64,000 nucleotides of DNA from assembly GCF_963678635.1 (NCBI RefSeq), contig NC_087069.1, forward strand, positions 5,937,472 to 6,001,471, written 5' to 3'. Position numbers and translations under genes: made by a program. Positions 30,209 to 41,209 of the stretch are shown one piece after another. The stretch is from Symsagittifera roscoffensis. Its lineage: Eukaryota; Xenacoelomorpha; Acoela; Convolutidae. Under the pieces are notes generated by a model that did not search any database, had not been told where the DNA came from, and saw only the letters and a list, made by a program, of their open reading frames with translations. Position 1 is the stretch's first letter, and every line of letters starts with the position of its first letter.

Positions 30209-30413
30209 GGCTCTTCTTCCTTTTCCCCCCACCTCACTCAAACATGAATTTTATGGTCTAACGAGTGGTTTTACAAGGTTAATTATCAAGACCAATTATT
30301 TTTGTCATGGCCTAATCAGTCTGCACGTCAATTTTCATGACAATTGGACAAAGTGAACAATAAGTTAAAAGATGAAATTTTGCAGGTGGCGGATGGGGGT
30401 AGGAAAAAGAGCC
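30209..30413. repeat. GGCTC MITE, subfamily 1, opposite orientation
   Basis: GGCTCTTCTTCCTTTTCCC...GGGGGTAGGAAAAAGAGCC. Core reads in reverse relative to 29903. Confidence 0.78.
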
Positions 30414-30974
30414 TTAATGCTTATAAGAAAGGGCGGTGGTGAGGAAGTGCCATTTTTTTACACAAAAATATATGCCCCTCGCAAAACTCTAAATTTAATT
30501 TTCGAAGCAGGTATTAAGTTTCCATGCATTCGAATGATTTTAGGACTCTTTTTTCCTTTCTCTGGCGTCTTCTGGTTCAATTTCTAATTCTGGTTTGGCT
30601 GGAGGATCATTATAGACAGTTCTTAGAGGTTCTAGAAAAACTTGATTCGCAATTTTCTCAACTTCATTACTTTAAAAAATTGGCCATAGATTCCACGTAT
30701 CTGCCAGCAGGCCTAGATTCCAAACCACTTTGATATGATTTACTTATGTACTTAGCTTACTTAGTTAAATCTTAAGCTCAATGTTTTAACAGGTCACTTA
30801 CGTTTGACCTTGATACTATCTTTCTCTCCGGCGCAATGATTGATCTGTCACTTTTTAATGTTTTAACTTTCAGATTAATTCATTTTTATCCTTTATTCTT
30901 TTAATTGTACAATAGTAGAAATAGCTGTAACAGAGTAACATATTATCATAGCGCAATCAAACAACGAATCTAAG

Positions 30975-31972
30975 GTGAGAGAACTACCTTCAATTTGGCA
31001 GGACCATACGGTGGACCCTTCAACACCTTGGAAAGAGTGGAGCGATCTTTTTCATTTAGCTAAAATTGCGAAGGAAAACGTAGATATCGAAAATCTTTTC
31101 AACCCGATCAACAGACATCATCCACATTCATTTGTATTCAAGAATCCGACGGAGAACAAATCGTGAAACCAGAGAAAAGCACGACTGGAGAGGAACATTC
31201 GAGAACAGAATCGATATGACTACGAAGAAGCCGCAACAATCGAATTAGAAACGAAATGATTTAACGGATTGACAATCGAAAAAGCCGACAAAAAGTTTCG
31301 CTCAACCCCTCTGTTTAGCCCTCGGAAACGAAGTAAAAAAGATATTCGGTAAAAAATTTACAAGAATGAAAATTCTTCAAGTCTCTTTTAAAGAATTTTG
31401 GGAAACTCTAGCAACGAAGTTCATGAGAAAAAAAAACGTCACACCTGAAAGGCACAAACTCTTACAAAGACAACAACCCAAAAAAGGTCACTATAGCAAT
31501 TCTGCTTTAGCTAAAATGGCGGAAAGTATGACATATCCGACAGAGAGGACGAATCGATAAGGGATATTTTTATAAGCAATATGAAAAACTCAGATATACA
31601 GAAAAAACTACTGACGGGAACCCTACCACCTCTGGAGGCACAAAACGTTGCATTGATAGACGAAAAAGGGATAACTAACCATATGAAGATGACTAATACC
31701 TTTAAATCAAACCGATCATGTGTACATGAACTTTGTAAAAAAATTTTCGTCAAAAGAGAGAGAACCAAATTTTAATGCTGAACGAAATGACAACTGCATG
31801 AAATGCGGCGGCACATTCTCTGAAGGAAATCTCGCAGTTTGACCGGCGAAGTAGACAACCTGTACATTATGTAAATAGAAAAGCCATTTCACCAGATTAT
31901 GTAAATCTTGTCGTAAAACTGTAAACTTTGTAAATACCCAAATTGTAGATACTACAGATTTAAAACTATCAC
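30975..31972 (+). pseudogene. gag remnant with CCHC knuckle
   Basis: Short plus frames (30975-31166, 31366-31560, 31581-31775) of Lys-rich gag-like sequence, then at 31861-31902 CTLC-x4-HFTRLC, a CX2CX4HX4C knuckle carrying an in-frame TAG. Belongs with the protease/RT frames just downstream. Confidence 0.55.
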
Positions 31973-32940
31973 GTGGATCAACCGGATGTAAATACAGACC
32001 GTGTGAATAGAGAATACTGTGGAGTGATCAATGCATGGTCAGAATCCAGACAGAGCGACAACGGTGGTTATTCTGTACTAAATGTAGGAAGGAAAAAACT
32101 TAAGAGACCGCTAAATATTGGCTTCGGGAAAGAAAATCGAGCAATTTTGAATGCACAAGTGGACTCTGCTAGCCCGGTTAGTTATCTCAAGATAAATATT
32201 CTCCACAAACTGAAGTTACGGGACCCGTATTTGAAGATTTAATTGGTGGATCGACCAACAAGGGAACTATACTGCAGGTTCACGGACAACGCCTTCAACC
32301 TCATTGTCAAACTTTCTCAAATGGATGGGCATACAAAGAATGGCATTTTTCCAGACAGAATGTCACGAAATGAGCCTCCTCGGAATTGACAATTTGCTTT
32401 AAGTGGGGATTGAAGTATCACAGAAGCAGTTCCCTTACTTCGAGTCCAATAAGATCTGTATGTCTAAAAATTTCAATTCTTCCGACAAAAAAGACAGGGA
32501 GATCGAACATATTTCAAAAAATTTTGAGCATCTATTCAGTCGGATTGGAAAATTAGAAAATCAAACAAAAGTCACTCGCTTTCACTTATCACTAAAAGTT
32601 ATTCAGCTAAAATGTAGACGAGTTCCCATTCATCTACTAGATTCAGAGATTCAGTCAAAACCAAACAAAGGACATAATAGAAATTGGAAAATTGTGAAGA
32701 AGATAGAATCATTGGCCCAATTGTCATTACTTGTAGGAAAGACAAATCAAACAAACTAGCACTAGACTCTAATTTCATCAAGCAAATCTACAAAAACAAA
32801 CATCAACTGCCGAATATTCACGAATTTGTAGATAACGTAGGGGCACAATTTTCAGTTGATTCCGTTGGGTAAGTGTGGTTCAATAACTATGATTTAAAAA
32901 TAGCCTAGAGTCAACTGATTTGACTGGTAAAAACTACAAA
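31973..32940 (+). pseudogene. Protease and RT amino-terminal remnant, Ty3/gypsy
   Basis: Frame 31973-32242 contains ILNAQVDSASPVSYL, an aspartic protease site with DSA. Frame 32403-32759 has FEHLFSRIGKLENQ and RRVPIHLLDSEI. Frame 32684-32872 has IIGPIVITCRKDKSNKLALD and YKNKHQLPNI, typical of the gypsy RT amino terminus, and VWFNNYDLKIA follows after a shift near 32.9 kb. The catalytic YxDD part is missing: the element is truncated or rearranged from about 32.94 kb. Confidence 0.7.
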
Positions 32941-32989
32941 TCATGACTGGTAAAGCAAGATGTGTGGTCTACCCGAAAAAAGTATGGAT

Positions 32990-33459
32990 TATCAGGTAGA
33001 TAAATGTAGTCTTGAAGAAAGTCGATAAGTGTATTTGTCGTTTGTCGAGGTAGATGTGGTATTTTTTGCTGATGGAAATTTTGAGAGTTTATCAATACAA
33101 AACAAAATGAATTTGTTTGTACCCCATTGAAAATCCAAAGGACCAGTGAAATCTAAGTTAAGTTCTTCGTTTGGTTCAGACAGAAGGGTTAGTTTGTGAG
33201 TTCGGGATTGCGCTTTTCAAGTTTTCTTAGTGCTTTCCTAATCATTTATGCCATGGAAGTAGTTTTGTCTATTTATATGAGGCCACCAGATATATTGGGT
33301 TAAGTATTTCATTCCGATTTGCCAACTTCAAGCTTTCACGGTATTTACAAGTTTTTCGTGCTCTGATGACAGCGGGAATTCTTTATAAAAAAACTTAAAT
33401 ACCGGAAGTGGTTATTTTGGTCTAAATTTTGATGGTGTAATCTAAGGCTGAATTGATTG
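32990..33459 (-). pseudogene. Integrase remnant in inverted orientation
   Basis: Minus translation gives IWWPHINRQN (about 33270-33300) and, after stops, EELNLDFTGPLDFQWG with the first DDE aspartate at 33151-33153, then FILFCIDKLSKFPSAK. This is the gypsy integrase zinc-end and core start, but on the strand opposite to the RT next to it. Confidence 0.6.
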
Positions 33460-33630
33460 AACCGGTCATTTCTGTTTGACCTTGATACTTTCATTTTCTC
33501 CGGCGGAGAGAATTCTCTGTCACTTTTGAATCTTTTAACTTTCAGATTAATTCACTTTTATCATTTTATTTTTTCTGTATATAAGTAGAGTTAGCTGTAA
33601 CAAAGTAACATTTTATCATACTCCGACCAA

Positions 33631-34750
33631 TCATCAGACACTGCCAACTGTTCGATGAAGGAAAGGACTTAACTCTCCAACTTGAATAGGACTGTTGAAT
33701 CGGAATATATAAATTAAATAATGCAATATACAAAAAAGTTTATTGCACAAGTAGTTCTTAGAATTCAAGATTTATCATCAAGCTTGTGATTAGAAGTCTT
33801 CAATGCAGATTTTTCGACAAGCGATTTTAGTAATCAGTCGTTTGATTGGCAAACAGTAAAACTAGCAGTTTAAGAGTTTGCTTGAATCGAATCAAGATCG
33901 TAAATCAGTATTCATTGTTTTAGTATTGTTTTGTATAAATGGCTACACTTGAACTAAAAGTAACTTAAGTAGCACTTCGTAATGTCCAGCATAGTTATGA
34001 GATTCAGGTGCGCACCAAATCCGCTGACACTAACTTGGTATTTGTGCGGTCAGGACTAGAGCTGGAAACGAGTGCCCTGACCTTCGTGTTAAAAATCGAG
34101 TACCCTGAGCACTTGGCCATAGTCACTATTTATGTTTTAGGTCGGCATATCCTCCCCCCTTCACAGCAGAGTTGCCAGGACAGGTGGGCAACTGGAGTTT
34201 ACCTACTGTTCCGATGACCTTAGGAGAAATCAGAGAAACGTACATGCCAGAAGCTCCCAGACGTCAGCGTCGAGGCAATTTTACATCGGGTTAGAAGACG
34301 TTTTTGAGGCTCTTTTCCAGTTCCCCCTTTCAACCCAGGGGTAGACATTTTTGACCTGCATCCGTCTGAATTTTGCAAGTATAGTTTGTGGTGACAGCTC
34401 GCACAGTAAAAACCGCTGCTTTTGGTTCAAATATCGTTGCAATCGTGGTATTTTTGCTATTCTTCATCACAAAATTTTTACAAAGTTACGCAATTTTGGG
34501 CAATTTTCTAAATTAACAAGAGCAAGACCGAAAACCCACACCTGTTCTCAACCCATTCTTTATAATTTTAGGTAGTTAGGGACAGAAATAAATAGCAGCA
34601 AAAAACTGAAAAAATATGAGCAAAAAAATTGAGCAAAAAAATGTGTGTGGCAAGACAAAAACCAGAAAGTTTTTCGATCAGCGGACAGATTTGAACCAAG
34701 AAGCCTTGTAAACTGACTTTTTAACTAACGCAAAACAGTTTTGTCTTCGG
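33631..34750. other. No assigned gene
   Basis: Mixed repeat debris, including a half GGCTC MITE (GGCTCTTTTCCAGTTCCCCC near 34310). The open frame at 34008-34217 has no recognised motif. Confidence 0.35.
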
Positions 34751-34851
34751 ATGGAAAGTATTTTTTCAAAAAAAAATAGAGTTTTTTTTAACTCGTTATC
34801 CTTCCTTTGTGTTTTATTCTGTTGTTTTTTTTTTGCATTCGCAGAAATTTC

Positions 34852-35146
34852 TGCGCCCAGGATCAAGCTCTCTAGGCTTCTTACAACCCCCGGAGATCCA
34901 AACGCTGGTCCACAACTTCAGGACGCCAACCAGGTTTTTCAAACTGCCGATACGGGTTCTCCGGGGACACATCCCCAGTTAAATACAGGTGCTCAGATAC
35001 AGCAGCCAAATCCGTCGTTGCGCCGCGGAAGCGCACCCGCTATAGGGGACTTTACTCCGGTTTATAACACAATTTGGAGTCCAACGGAGAACCTTGGTGC
35101 TCCCCCTGGAACATTTGCAATGCAGCCAAGCAGCTCTGGGTCTGTA
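34852..35146 (+). CDS. Internal exon, P/S/Q-rich host protein
   Basis: Starts after a T-rich tract ending CATTCGCAG and ends at a likely donor TCT|GTAAAT. In frame it encodes a Pro/Gly/Gln/Ser/Thr-rich peptide (PAIGDFTPVYNTIWSPTENL, then GAPPGTFAMQPSSSGS) with much better codon balance than the AT-rich flanks. Low-complexity composition suggests a disordered region. No domain recognised. The upstream in-frame ATG at 34751 leads through the polypyrimidine tract and is not credible as translated sequence. Confidence 0.55.
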
Positions 35147-35852
35147 AATGCGTTAGTTTTACAAGAAAAATATACATAATAACAAAATAATGGTTGTGGG
35201 TCCATCCGATAGATAACAGGCTATTTTTGTGAACTTAAACCAAAATAGCCAACAGTTTTTTTTAGACATTTGAAAAAATAAGTGAAAAAGTTGAATTTCA
35301 ATACGCACAGATCAATGATTGAACGATTGAATGATTTTGGACGAGATAACTCGTGTTGACAAAAAATGTCTATTATACAACTTCATATTATGAAAAAAAG
35401 CATATGAAAATACCATATGAAAATAACATAATCAGCATTTTTCCATACTATGAAGTTTTACTGTACAGTTTTGCTGTACGGTTTGTGCTGATAAACAAAA
35501 AATTGTTTGTTTTCTTTTTCATTTTGTTTTAAAATTAATTTATAGGTTTTTCCGTTCCCCGACTTCGATTTCGCAATATTTGAAATATTTATCTGCTTTT
35601 TTTCTAATCGGACAACTTCCGATTTTAATGGCCTGGATTTACACTTTCAGATTTCTGCAGTTTGTTTGAGATTTTCGATTATTCAATTCTGACTGGCTGA
35701 AAATAAGTGAAACATTCGGTCCCTCCATCATGATGGACGCCGCCCTCACCTTTCTCTCAGGAAAAAAGTTGCTTAAATTTGTTCATTGGAATCAAAATGT
35801 GAGCTTTTTTGAGAAATTTGATTAAAAAATGAACTGAGCTAGTTTTTCTAGG
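35147..35852. other. Candidate intron
   Basis: AT-rich sequence between two coding islands, ending TTTTTCTAG|GG at 35852. A second acceptor-like CATTCCAG lies about 20 bases further. No other features seen. Confidence 0.4.
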
Positions 35853-35999
35853 GTATCACCGACATTCCAGTCGCCCAGTACTTATCCGGGTTATAATGGA
35901 ACAACTATGAATGTGGACATGGATGCTAATGCCACTCCTATGAGGCCAGGAAGATCATTCGGACCATCTACTCCCATAGCAAGACCACACAGGGATTAA
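35853..35999 (+). CDS. Terminal exon, P/S/N-rich host protein
   Basis: Encodes SPTFQSPSTYPGYNGTTMNV...STPIARPHRD and stops at TAA 35997-35999. Acceptor TTCTAG|G (phase needing two bases from before) or the later CATTCCAG (phase zero) are both possible. The start resembles that of the repeated exon at 39482, 43375 and 47258 (an acceptor followed by a TCGCC-containing segment encoding SP), so these may be alternative last exons of one gene. Family unknown. Confidence 0.5.
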   Translation, partial: VSPTFQSPSTYPGYNGTTMNVDMDANATPMRPGRSFGPSTPIARPHRD

Positions 36000-36059
36000 C
36001 TGTCATTTAGTAGTAGAGCTAACATAATCTTCTATCAAAAAAAATCATCAGATAATCAT

Positions 36060-36345
36060 ACTAATTTAAACAATCATAACCATAATCATAATAATAATGA
36101 TAATCATAATCATGCTAAAAACCATGATAAGAATCGTAATAAAGATCATGCTCAGTAAAGATCAAGATAATCGCAATAAGGATTATAATAAAGATCATAA
36201 TAAAAATCATAATAATCATGATAAAAATCATCATAATTATATTCCAAATAATCATAATGATTATCAACGTAAAAATCGCAATAATAAAGATATTAATCGT
36301 AATCATAATCATAATCATAATCATATATTAATAATAAAATATATT
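36060..36345. repeat. AATCAT-type microsatellite
   Basis: Imperfect runs of AATCAT/AATAAT/GATAATC. Open frames rich in Asn, His, Lys and Ile are by-products. Confidence 0.85.
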
Positions 36346-36391
36346 AATCTTAATTATAACAAGTCTGCTCGTATTAAGGCAAAGCCCTGAA

Positions 36392-36807
36392 TGTTCCGAC
36401 TGCCTTTCAAGGTCTATGGAGCAGCAATAACATGAAAAATTCAAATGTAGAAATTTAAAAAAAAATTGATGTTTTTTTTGTGAAAACATGCCCCCACACG
36501 CCATATTCAGTACAAAGTGATAATGTTTGCTCCTATTAACAAATCAATTATGACATATAAGCTTCCTTGAACCAATTTGGAATAATTTTTAAGACGGATT
36601 ATATCTCGCTTAATCGTTAAAACCGCAAAAGATATCGCGGGTTAATTGTCCCAAATTGTCCGAAATTTCTATCTTTAAACCCCCATAACTTTACAAAAAA
36701 CGATCACAAGTGAAATATATTTTCAAATTTAAGCTAAGAACAACAATAGCTTTCGAGCGATATAAAATAACCCACCCCGAGCACCTTTCGTTACGAAAAT
36801 CGGAACA
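36392..36807 (+). repeat. TGTTCCGACT-family repeat, copy inside microsatellite
   Basis: TGTTCCGACTGCC...ATCGGAACA, preceded by CTGCTCGTATTAAGGCAAAG. Shares CCCCCACACGCCATAT and GGGTTAATTGTCC blocks with the 36885 copy. Confidence 0.7.
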
Positions 36808-36884
36808 ATAACCATAAAAGTAATTGTAATAACTACAATATAAAAGTCATAACAAGACTGCTCGTTTCAGGGCGAAGCCCTTAA

Positions 36885-37387
36885 TGTTCCGACTGCCTCT
36901 TAACATTTAAGGAGCAGTAATAACCTATAAAAATAAAATGTAATAAAAAAAATGAAAATTTTTTTTTCTAAAATTTGATTTTTTTTTAACAAAAATCATC
37001 CCCCCACACGCCATATAAAGTACAAAAGGATAAATTTCGCTCCTTATATTAAATCATTTATGGCTAATAAGCTTCTTCCATCCAATTTGGAATGATTTCT
37101 AAGACGGATTAAATCTCGGCTTACCCGTTAATAGCGCGAAATATATCGTGCGTTAATTGTCCCTTAATTGGCCAAAATGGCCATCTTTAAACCCCCGTAA
37201 CTTTACGAAAAATGATCACAGGTGAAATATCTTTTCAAATTTAAGCTCAGGACAACAATGACTTTCAAATGATATAAACAAAACTCCGTCAAAAATGGCT
37301 AGTTAAAAAGCCGAAATTTGTCTGAAGAAAAAAAAAAAACCACCCGAGCACAAATTTTCCGTTACTTTCGTATCGAAAGTCGGAACA
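36885..37387 (+). repeat. TGTTCCGACT-family repeat, fuller copy
   Basis: TGTTCCGACTGCC...AAAGTCGGAACA with 10-bp terminal inverted repeats, preceded by AGGGCGAAGCCCT, a small hairpin. Non-coding. Confidence 0.72.
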
Positions 37388-37860
37388 ATAATCATAATCA
37401 TATTAATCACAAAAATAATCATTATAATCATAATCAGAATAATAAAACTTTAGAGATGAAAAAACTGCTATGATATTCATAATAATCATAATAGTAATCA
37501 TGATGAAAACAATCAGAATCATATCATCATAAAATAATCAGAAAAATCATAACATTTAATTATAAAAATCATAAAATAATCTTAATAATAATCAGAATAA
37601 AAATCATAAATCATGAAAACTACTTGTAAAACTCATTCATCATAATCAGAATGTCAAAACTAGTCATCATAAGAGTTGTTATAAAAATCATAATTATGGC
37701 AAAAATATTAATTGTAAAGTAACCATAGAAAAAATTATTCAAAATAATAATCATAATCATAATAATCATTCTAATATTAATCATAATAATCACAATAATA
37801 ACAATAATATTCACCATCAACATAATAACCTTAATAATAATCATAATAATAAATTGTTTC
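37388..37860. repeat. AATCAT-type microsatellite, continued
   Basis: Same motif family as 36060-36345; the two TGTTCCGACT repeats sit between the halves. Confidence 0.85.
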
Positions 37861-38705
37861 CAAACTTCTAGTTATATGTTGATTTATATAAGATTACAAA
37901 AAGAAAAACTGAAATGTACGGGAGAAAAACCAGTACCCGCACTGACAAGAAATGGTTTGAAACCCATTTTATACAGATAATCTAGCAAAAACCTAAAAAG
38001 TCGATGCTTTGAATCGATTTAAAATTGATTTATTTTGATGCAAACTTGTAGTTTGAAAAATTGTTTTCGTTATTTTGTCGACATTTTGTATACGCATTTA
38101 AAATAAATACAAAAAAATTGAAAAGTTCGATTGAAGGCGTAAGAAATGTACATTCTTGTTGCCTATCGTTTCAATAAGCAAAAATAGCGCAAAAAATACA
38201 AACCTTGATGAAAATTGTCGAAAAAGGCTAAAATATCAGAAATTTATGAGAAAAGTTTTATAAAAACTGGATAGAACTGTTTATGCGGGGAAAACACAAT
38301 GATTATAAGAACGGAAAATAACAAAAAAAAATTATTGCTAACAAGATAACGAAAAAATGCTAAGAACAACCGAAAAAATGTCCATTAAAGAACAACCGAA
38401 AAATGTCCTATTAAAAGTCCTATTATAAGCGATCGTTAATCGATTTTTATAATCTATACTATCTGTATTTAAATCGATTTAAGTCGATTTCAATCTCAAA
38501 TTTATCAGTGCGGGTAGGCCAGCATGGCCAATTTTCATGTCTCATCAACATAATATTTTACTTTTCAGACTTAATCGATTGTTAACTGTTTAAGTTTATT
38601 GAAACGCTTCGTTATGTTCGTAACACGGCTAAAAGGGATCACTGCGAGGCAAAACTGTCACTTTTAGAGACAAACAGAAATGCAGTTTCTCTGCGACTAA
38701 AAGAA
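37861..38705. other. No gene seen
   Basis: AT-rich; a CGATTTAAATCGATTT-like motif repeats near 38010-38040 and 38435-38510. No coding signal. Confidence 0.35.
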
Positions 38706-38913
38706 GGCTTTTTTCCACCCCACTTTCCAAATACCGAGTTTTATGTTTAGTTTACGTGTTTTTACGGCTAAATTCGTGATTTTACGTTGTAACGTAAAAG
38801 AACTAATCTGTGTAGAGTTGTCGATTTGTTCACCAAGCCAATTTTCATTGCATTATGACAACGTTAAATAAGCGTTCAAATTTGAATTTGAACGGGGGGA
38901 CTGGAAAAGAGCC
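38706..38913. repeat. GGCTC MITE, subfamily 2
   Basis: GGCTTTTTTCCACCCC...GGGGGGACTGGAAAAGAGCC; interior matches 28448-28661. Flanks TAAAAGAA and TAAAAAGC agree at six of eight bases. Confidence 0.7.
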
Positions 38914-39100
38914 TAAAAAGCTCATGGTAGCCTAATAATGATTCATTTTAGCCACGTTGTTACGACTCCGATAGTTGTTGCGATTCAACTTTTGAAGACT
39001 TTACAGTCAAAAAGATGAAAAAGTTCAATCCAGCTTCTAATTTATTCGAACTTAGAGGGAACCATTTTTATTTTTGATACTTGAAGCTACATTAATCAAA

Positions 39101-39305
39101 AGCTCTTTTTCGAACCCCCCCCCCCCCCCCCCCCCACCTCACTCAAACATGAGTTTTATGTTCTAACGAGTGGTTTTACAAGGGTAATTATCAAGACAAA
39201 ATATGTTTGTAATGGCCTAATTAGTCTGCATGTCAATTTTCACGACAAAGTTAACAGTAACTTCAAATATAAAAATTTGCAGGTGGGGGAAAAGGAAAAA
39301 GAGCC
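39101..39305. repeat. GGCTC MITE present only in copy 1
   Basis: AGCTCTTTTTC, a long C tract, ...GGGGGAAAAGGAAAAAGAGCC. Copies 2 and 3 have the empty site (CTACATTCACCAAAC), which shows that this copy 1 sequence is an insertion. Confidence 0.85.
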
Positions 39306-39481
39306 CCATCAAACACTTACTTATGACGTTTCGATCTCTTCAGAAATTTAAAATTTTATTTAAAAAAAAAGGATTTTAAGAAAGTGTACTGGTGTTAGAA
39401 AAATAATAATAAATAATGTTCATTGACAATTTATTTTCTTTGCGATATATTAGTATGACAGTTAATCAACCCTCTTTGTAG

Positions 39482-39725
39482 CACATTTGAAACATACTCG
39501 TCGCCTATGATACCACACCACCAAAGCCCTGCACAGAATGCTTTCAATTACTCCAACACACCCTCTTCTAGCCAGAACTTCGCACCGATGAACCAGATGA
39601 TGACTGCTTCTCCCGGAGGCGTGGCTGGACCCGGAGGCGTTGCATATTCTCCGGAAGGGGCTGAAAATGATGGATATGAAAGCAACACGCCTACTAACAG
39701 CCCAGGCTACAGCGGATGGCAATAA
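39482..39725 (+). CDS. Terminal-type exon, copy 1
   Basis: After CCTCTTTGTAG the frame runs TFETYSSPMIPHHQSPAQ, a Ser/Gly/Pro/Asn-rich middle, and NSPGYSGWQ with TAA at 39723-39725. Composition matches the exons at 34852 and 35853. Relative to copies 2 and 3 it has about ten amino-acid differences in 72, concentrated in the middle, with both ends conserved, suggesting the ends matter. Likely a last exon, alternative to the one ending at 35999. Gene unknown. Confidence 0.5.
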
Positions 39726-40565
39726 TAAAAAGTCCGATAGCTCATTTAGATCAACCTAAAAAAGAGAAATGAAGATAGATCCGAGCAAATTTCGATTATT
39801 TTTATGGCAGTTTTCGTTTCAATTACTGTTAGTCGTTTAAAAAAAAACACTTAAATCAGTAGCGTGCTTCGGATAATTTTATAAGAGAGAAGACTGGAAA
39901 AATGTTGTCTATATTTTTGGATTTTTGGGTAATTTCGGGCCTGACTTTCAAATTTTTCAGCCGCGCCAGTAATAATTCAAGAAACAAAATAGCGAACCAA
40001 AAAGGCAGTTTCAGCGGTAACTTATTGGAAAGTTTTCTTTACAGTTTTTTTAGGATGGGAGCATTTGCGAACATTTGAAAAAAATTTATTCAACCCCCCC
40101 CCCCCCCCCCCCCCCCACACACAAACACCGAACAAACAAAAACACTTTATGTGAGCAAAATAAATAAGAAAGAAAGATAAATTTTAGAAATCATTTAGAT
40201 ACTTAATTGATTTTTGAAATAGTTGTGGGCCGCTGAAGAAACCGTTTTAACTAACGAACTTTTTTGGCGTGCGTCAAGGTTGATGTTAACTGCCTACAAG
40301 GAAGCAATCGAAAGTTTTTTTATTTATACTGTTTGATCAGTTTTTTGAAGGAACCAAGATACCAAGATAAGAAATCTACTTTGATATTACTTTTTATGCT
40401 AATAAGAGTAGGGAACGTAGTGAGAACTCACTCTTAAAGGTCTTGCTGATTTTTTGTTGTTTTTTTTTTCAAGAAAAAATCTTAAAATTTGTACGTATGA
40501 AAAGCGAAATAAAAGTTGTACCTATTGATTCAATTTTCTCGAATTGGGTTAATATTAACAAAAAA

Positions 40566-41209
40566 TATCCAACATAAATTGTTCTACAAACTCAAAGAAC
40601 TTTAAGGCCATTGCAGAAAATGAACCAGATGTAGAAAATGGAACACCAGCACTAATTGCAGATCTTTCAGCTCGTGGGGTTTGGGATAGACATTCGGCTG
40701 CGTCGTTCGACATCCGTGCTACAGACACTGACGCTCCGTCTTACCAAAACCGCAATCCCATGAATGTACTGAAAACTGCAGAGATTGAGAAGAAAAGTAA
40801 GTATGGAACAGCTTGTGAAGAAAAACACATGTCTTTCACTCCACTTGTCACTTCAATAGATGGTGTTTTGGCACAGGAGTTCAAGTTTTTCCTCAAACGA
40901 CTAGCAGGTGGCCTGGCGTCAAAATGGGACCGCCCATATAGTCATGTCATGTGCTGGGTGAGATGTAGAATTTCATTCGCTATACTAAGAGCAACCAAAC
41001 ATTTGCATCAGAGGCACAAGATCCAAATTCTTGTGCCTCTGATGCAAATGTTTTCGAAGAATATGAGATGTTTGAAGATAAAAACACAGGATGACAACTG
41101 TGAACAAGCAACAAAAAAATTTTCCTTGCACCATTCGAAACCAATTTATTTTGATTTTAAGTTAAATTTACATTGTTGCGAGTTAAAAAAAAACTTCAAG
41201 GCCATTTAA
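40566..41209 (+). pseudogene. Retroelement-derived ORF, copy 1, start codon lost
   Basis: Same frame as the 214-codon ORF of copy 2, but the first codon is ATA. The next in-frame ATG is at 40760. The rest is open to 41209. See copy 2 for the domain. Confidence 0.7.
40997..41053 (+). repeat. Perfect 25-bp hairpin, 7-nt loop, copy 1
   Basis: Left arm 40997-41021 and right arm 41029-41053 are exact reverse complements; loop TCCAAAT. The arms contain TTTGCATCAGAGGCACAAG. It lies inside the retroelement-derived ORF. Confidence 0.95.

Larger units (their letters stand above)
30785..33630 (+). mobile_element. Ruined Ty3/gypsy copy, partly inverted
   Basis: A diverged direct repeat of about 165 bp (30785-30955 and 33460-33628, sharing TTTGACCTTGATACT, TTTTAACTTTCAGATTAATTC and TAGCTGTAACA) flanks gag, protease and RT remnants on the plus strand and an integrase remnant on the minus strand. 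Every frame is cut by stops and shifts. The repeats look like short LTRs but TG...CA ends are unclear. Confidence 0.65.

Noticed and set aside
34751-34851. Signal-peptide-like start (FLCVLFCCFFFAFAE) for the P/S/Q-rich protein
   Set aside because: It is the translation of a polypyrimidine tract before a good 3' splice site.
36097-36390. Asn/His/Lys-rich ORF
   Set aside because: Translation of an AATCAT microsatellite; both strands are open for the same reason.
36830-36890. Helitron terminus (AGGGCGAAGCCCT hairpin near the repeat end)
   Set aside because: No CTRR end and no 5' TC partner; the repeat has inverted termini instead.
39462-39722. Minus-strand 86-codon ORF repeated in all three units
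   Set aside because: Antisense shadow of the exon at 39482-39725; the plus frame has acceptor, composition and a conserved end.
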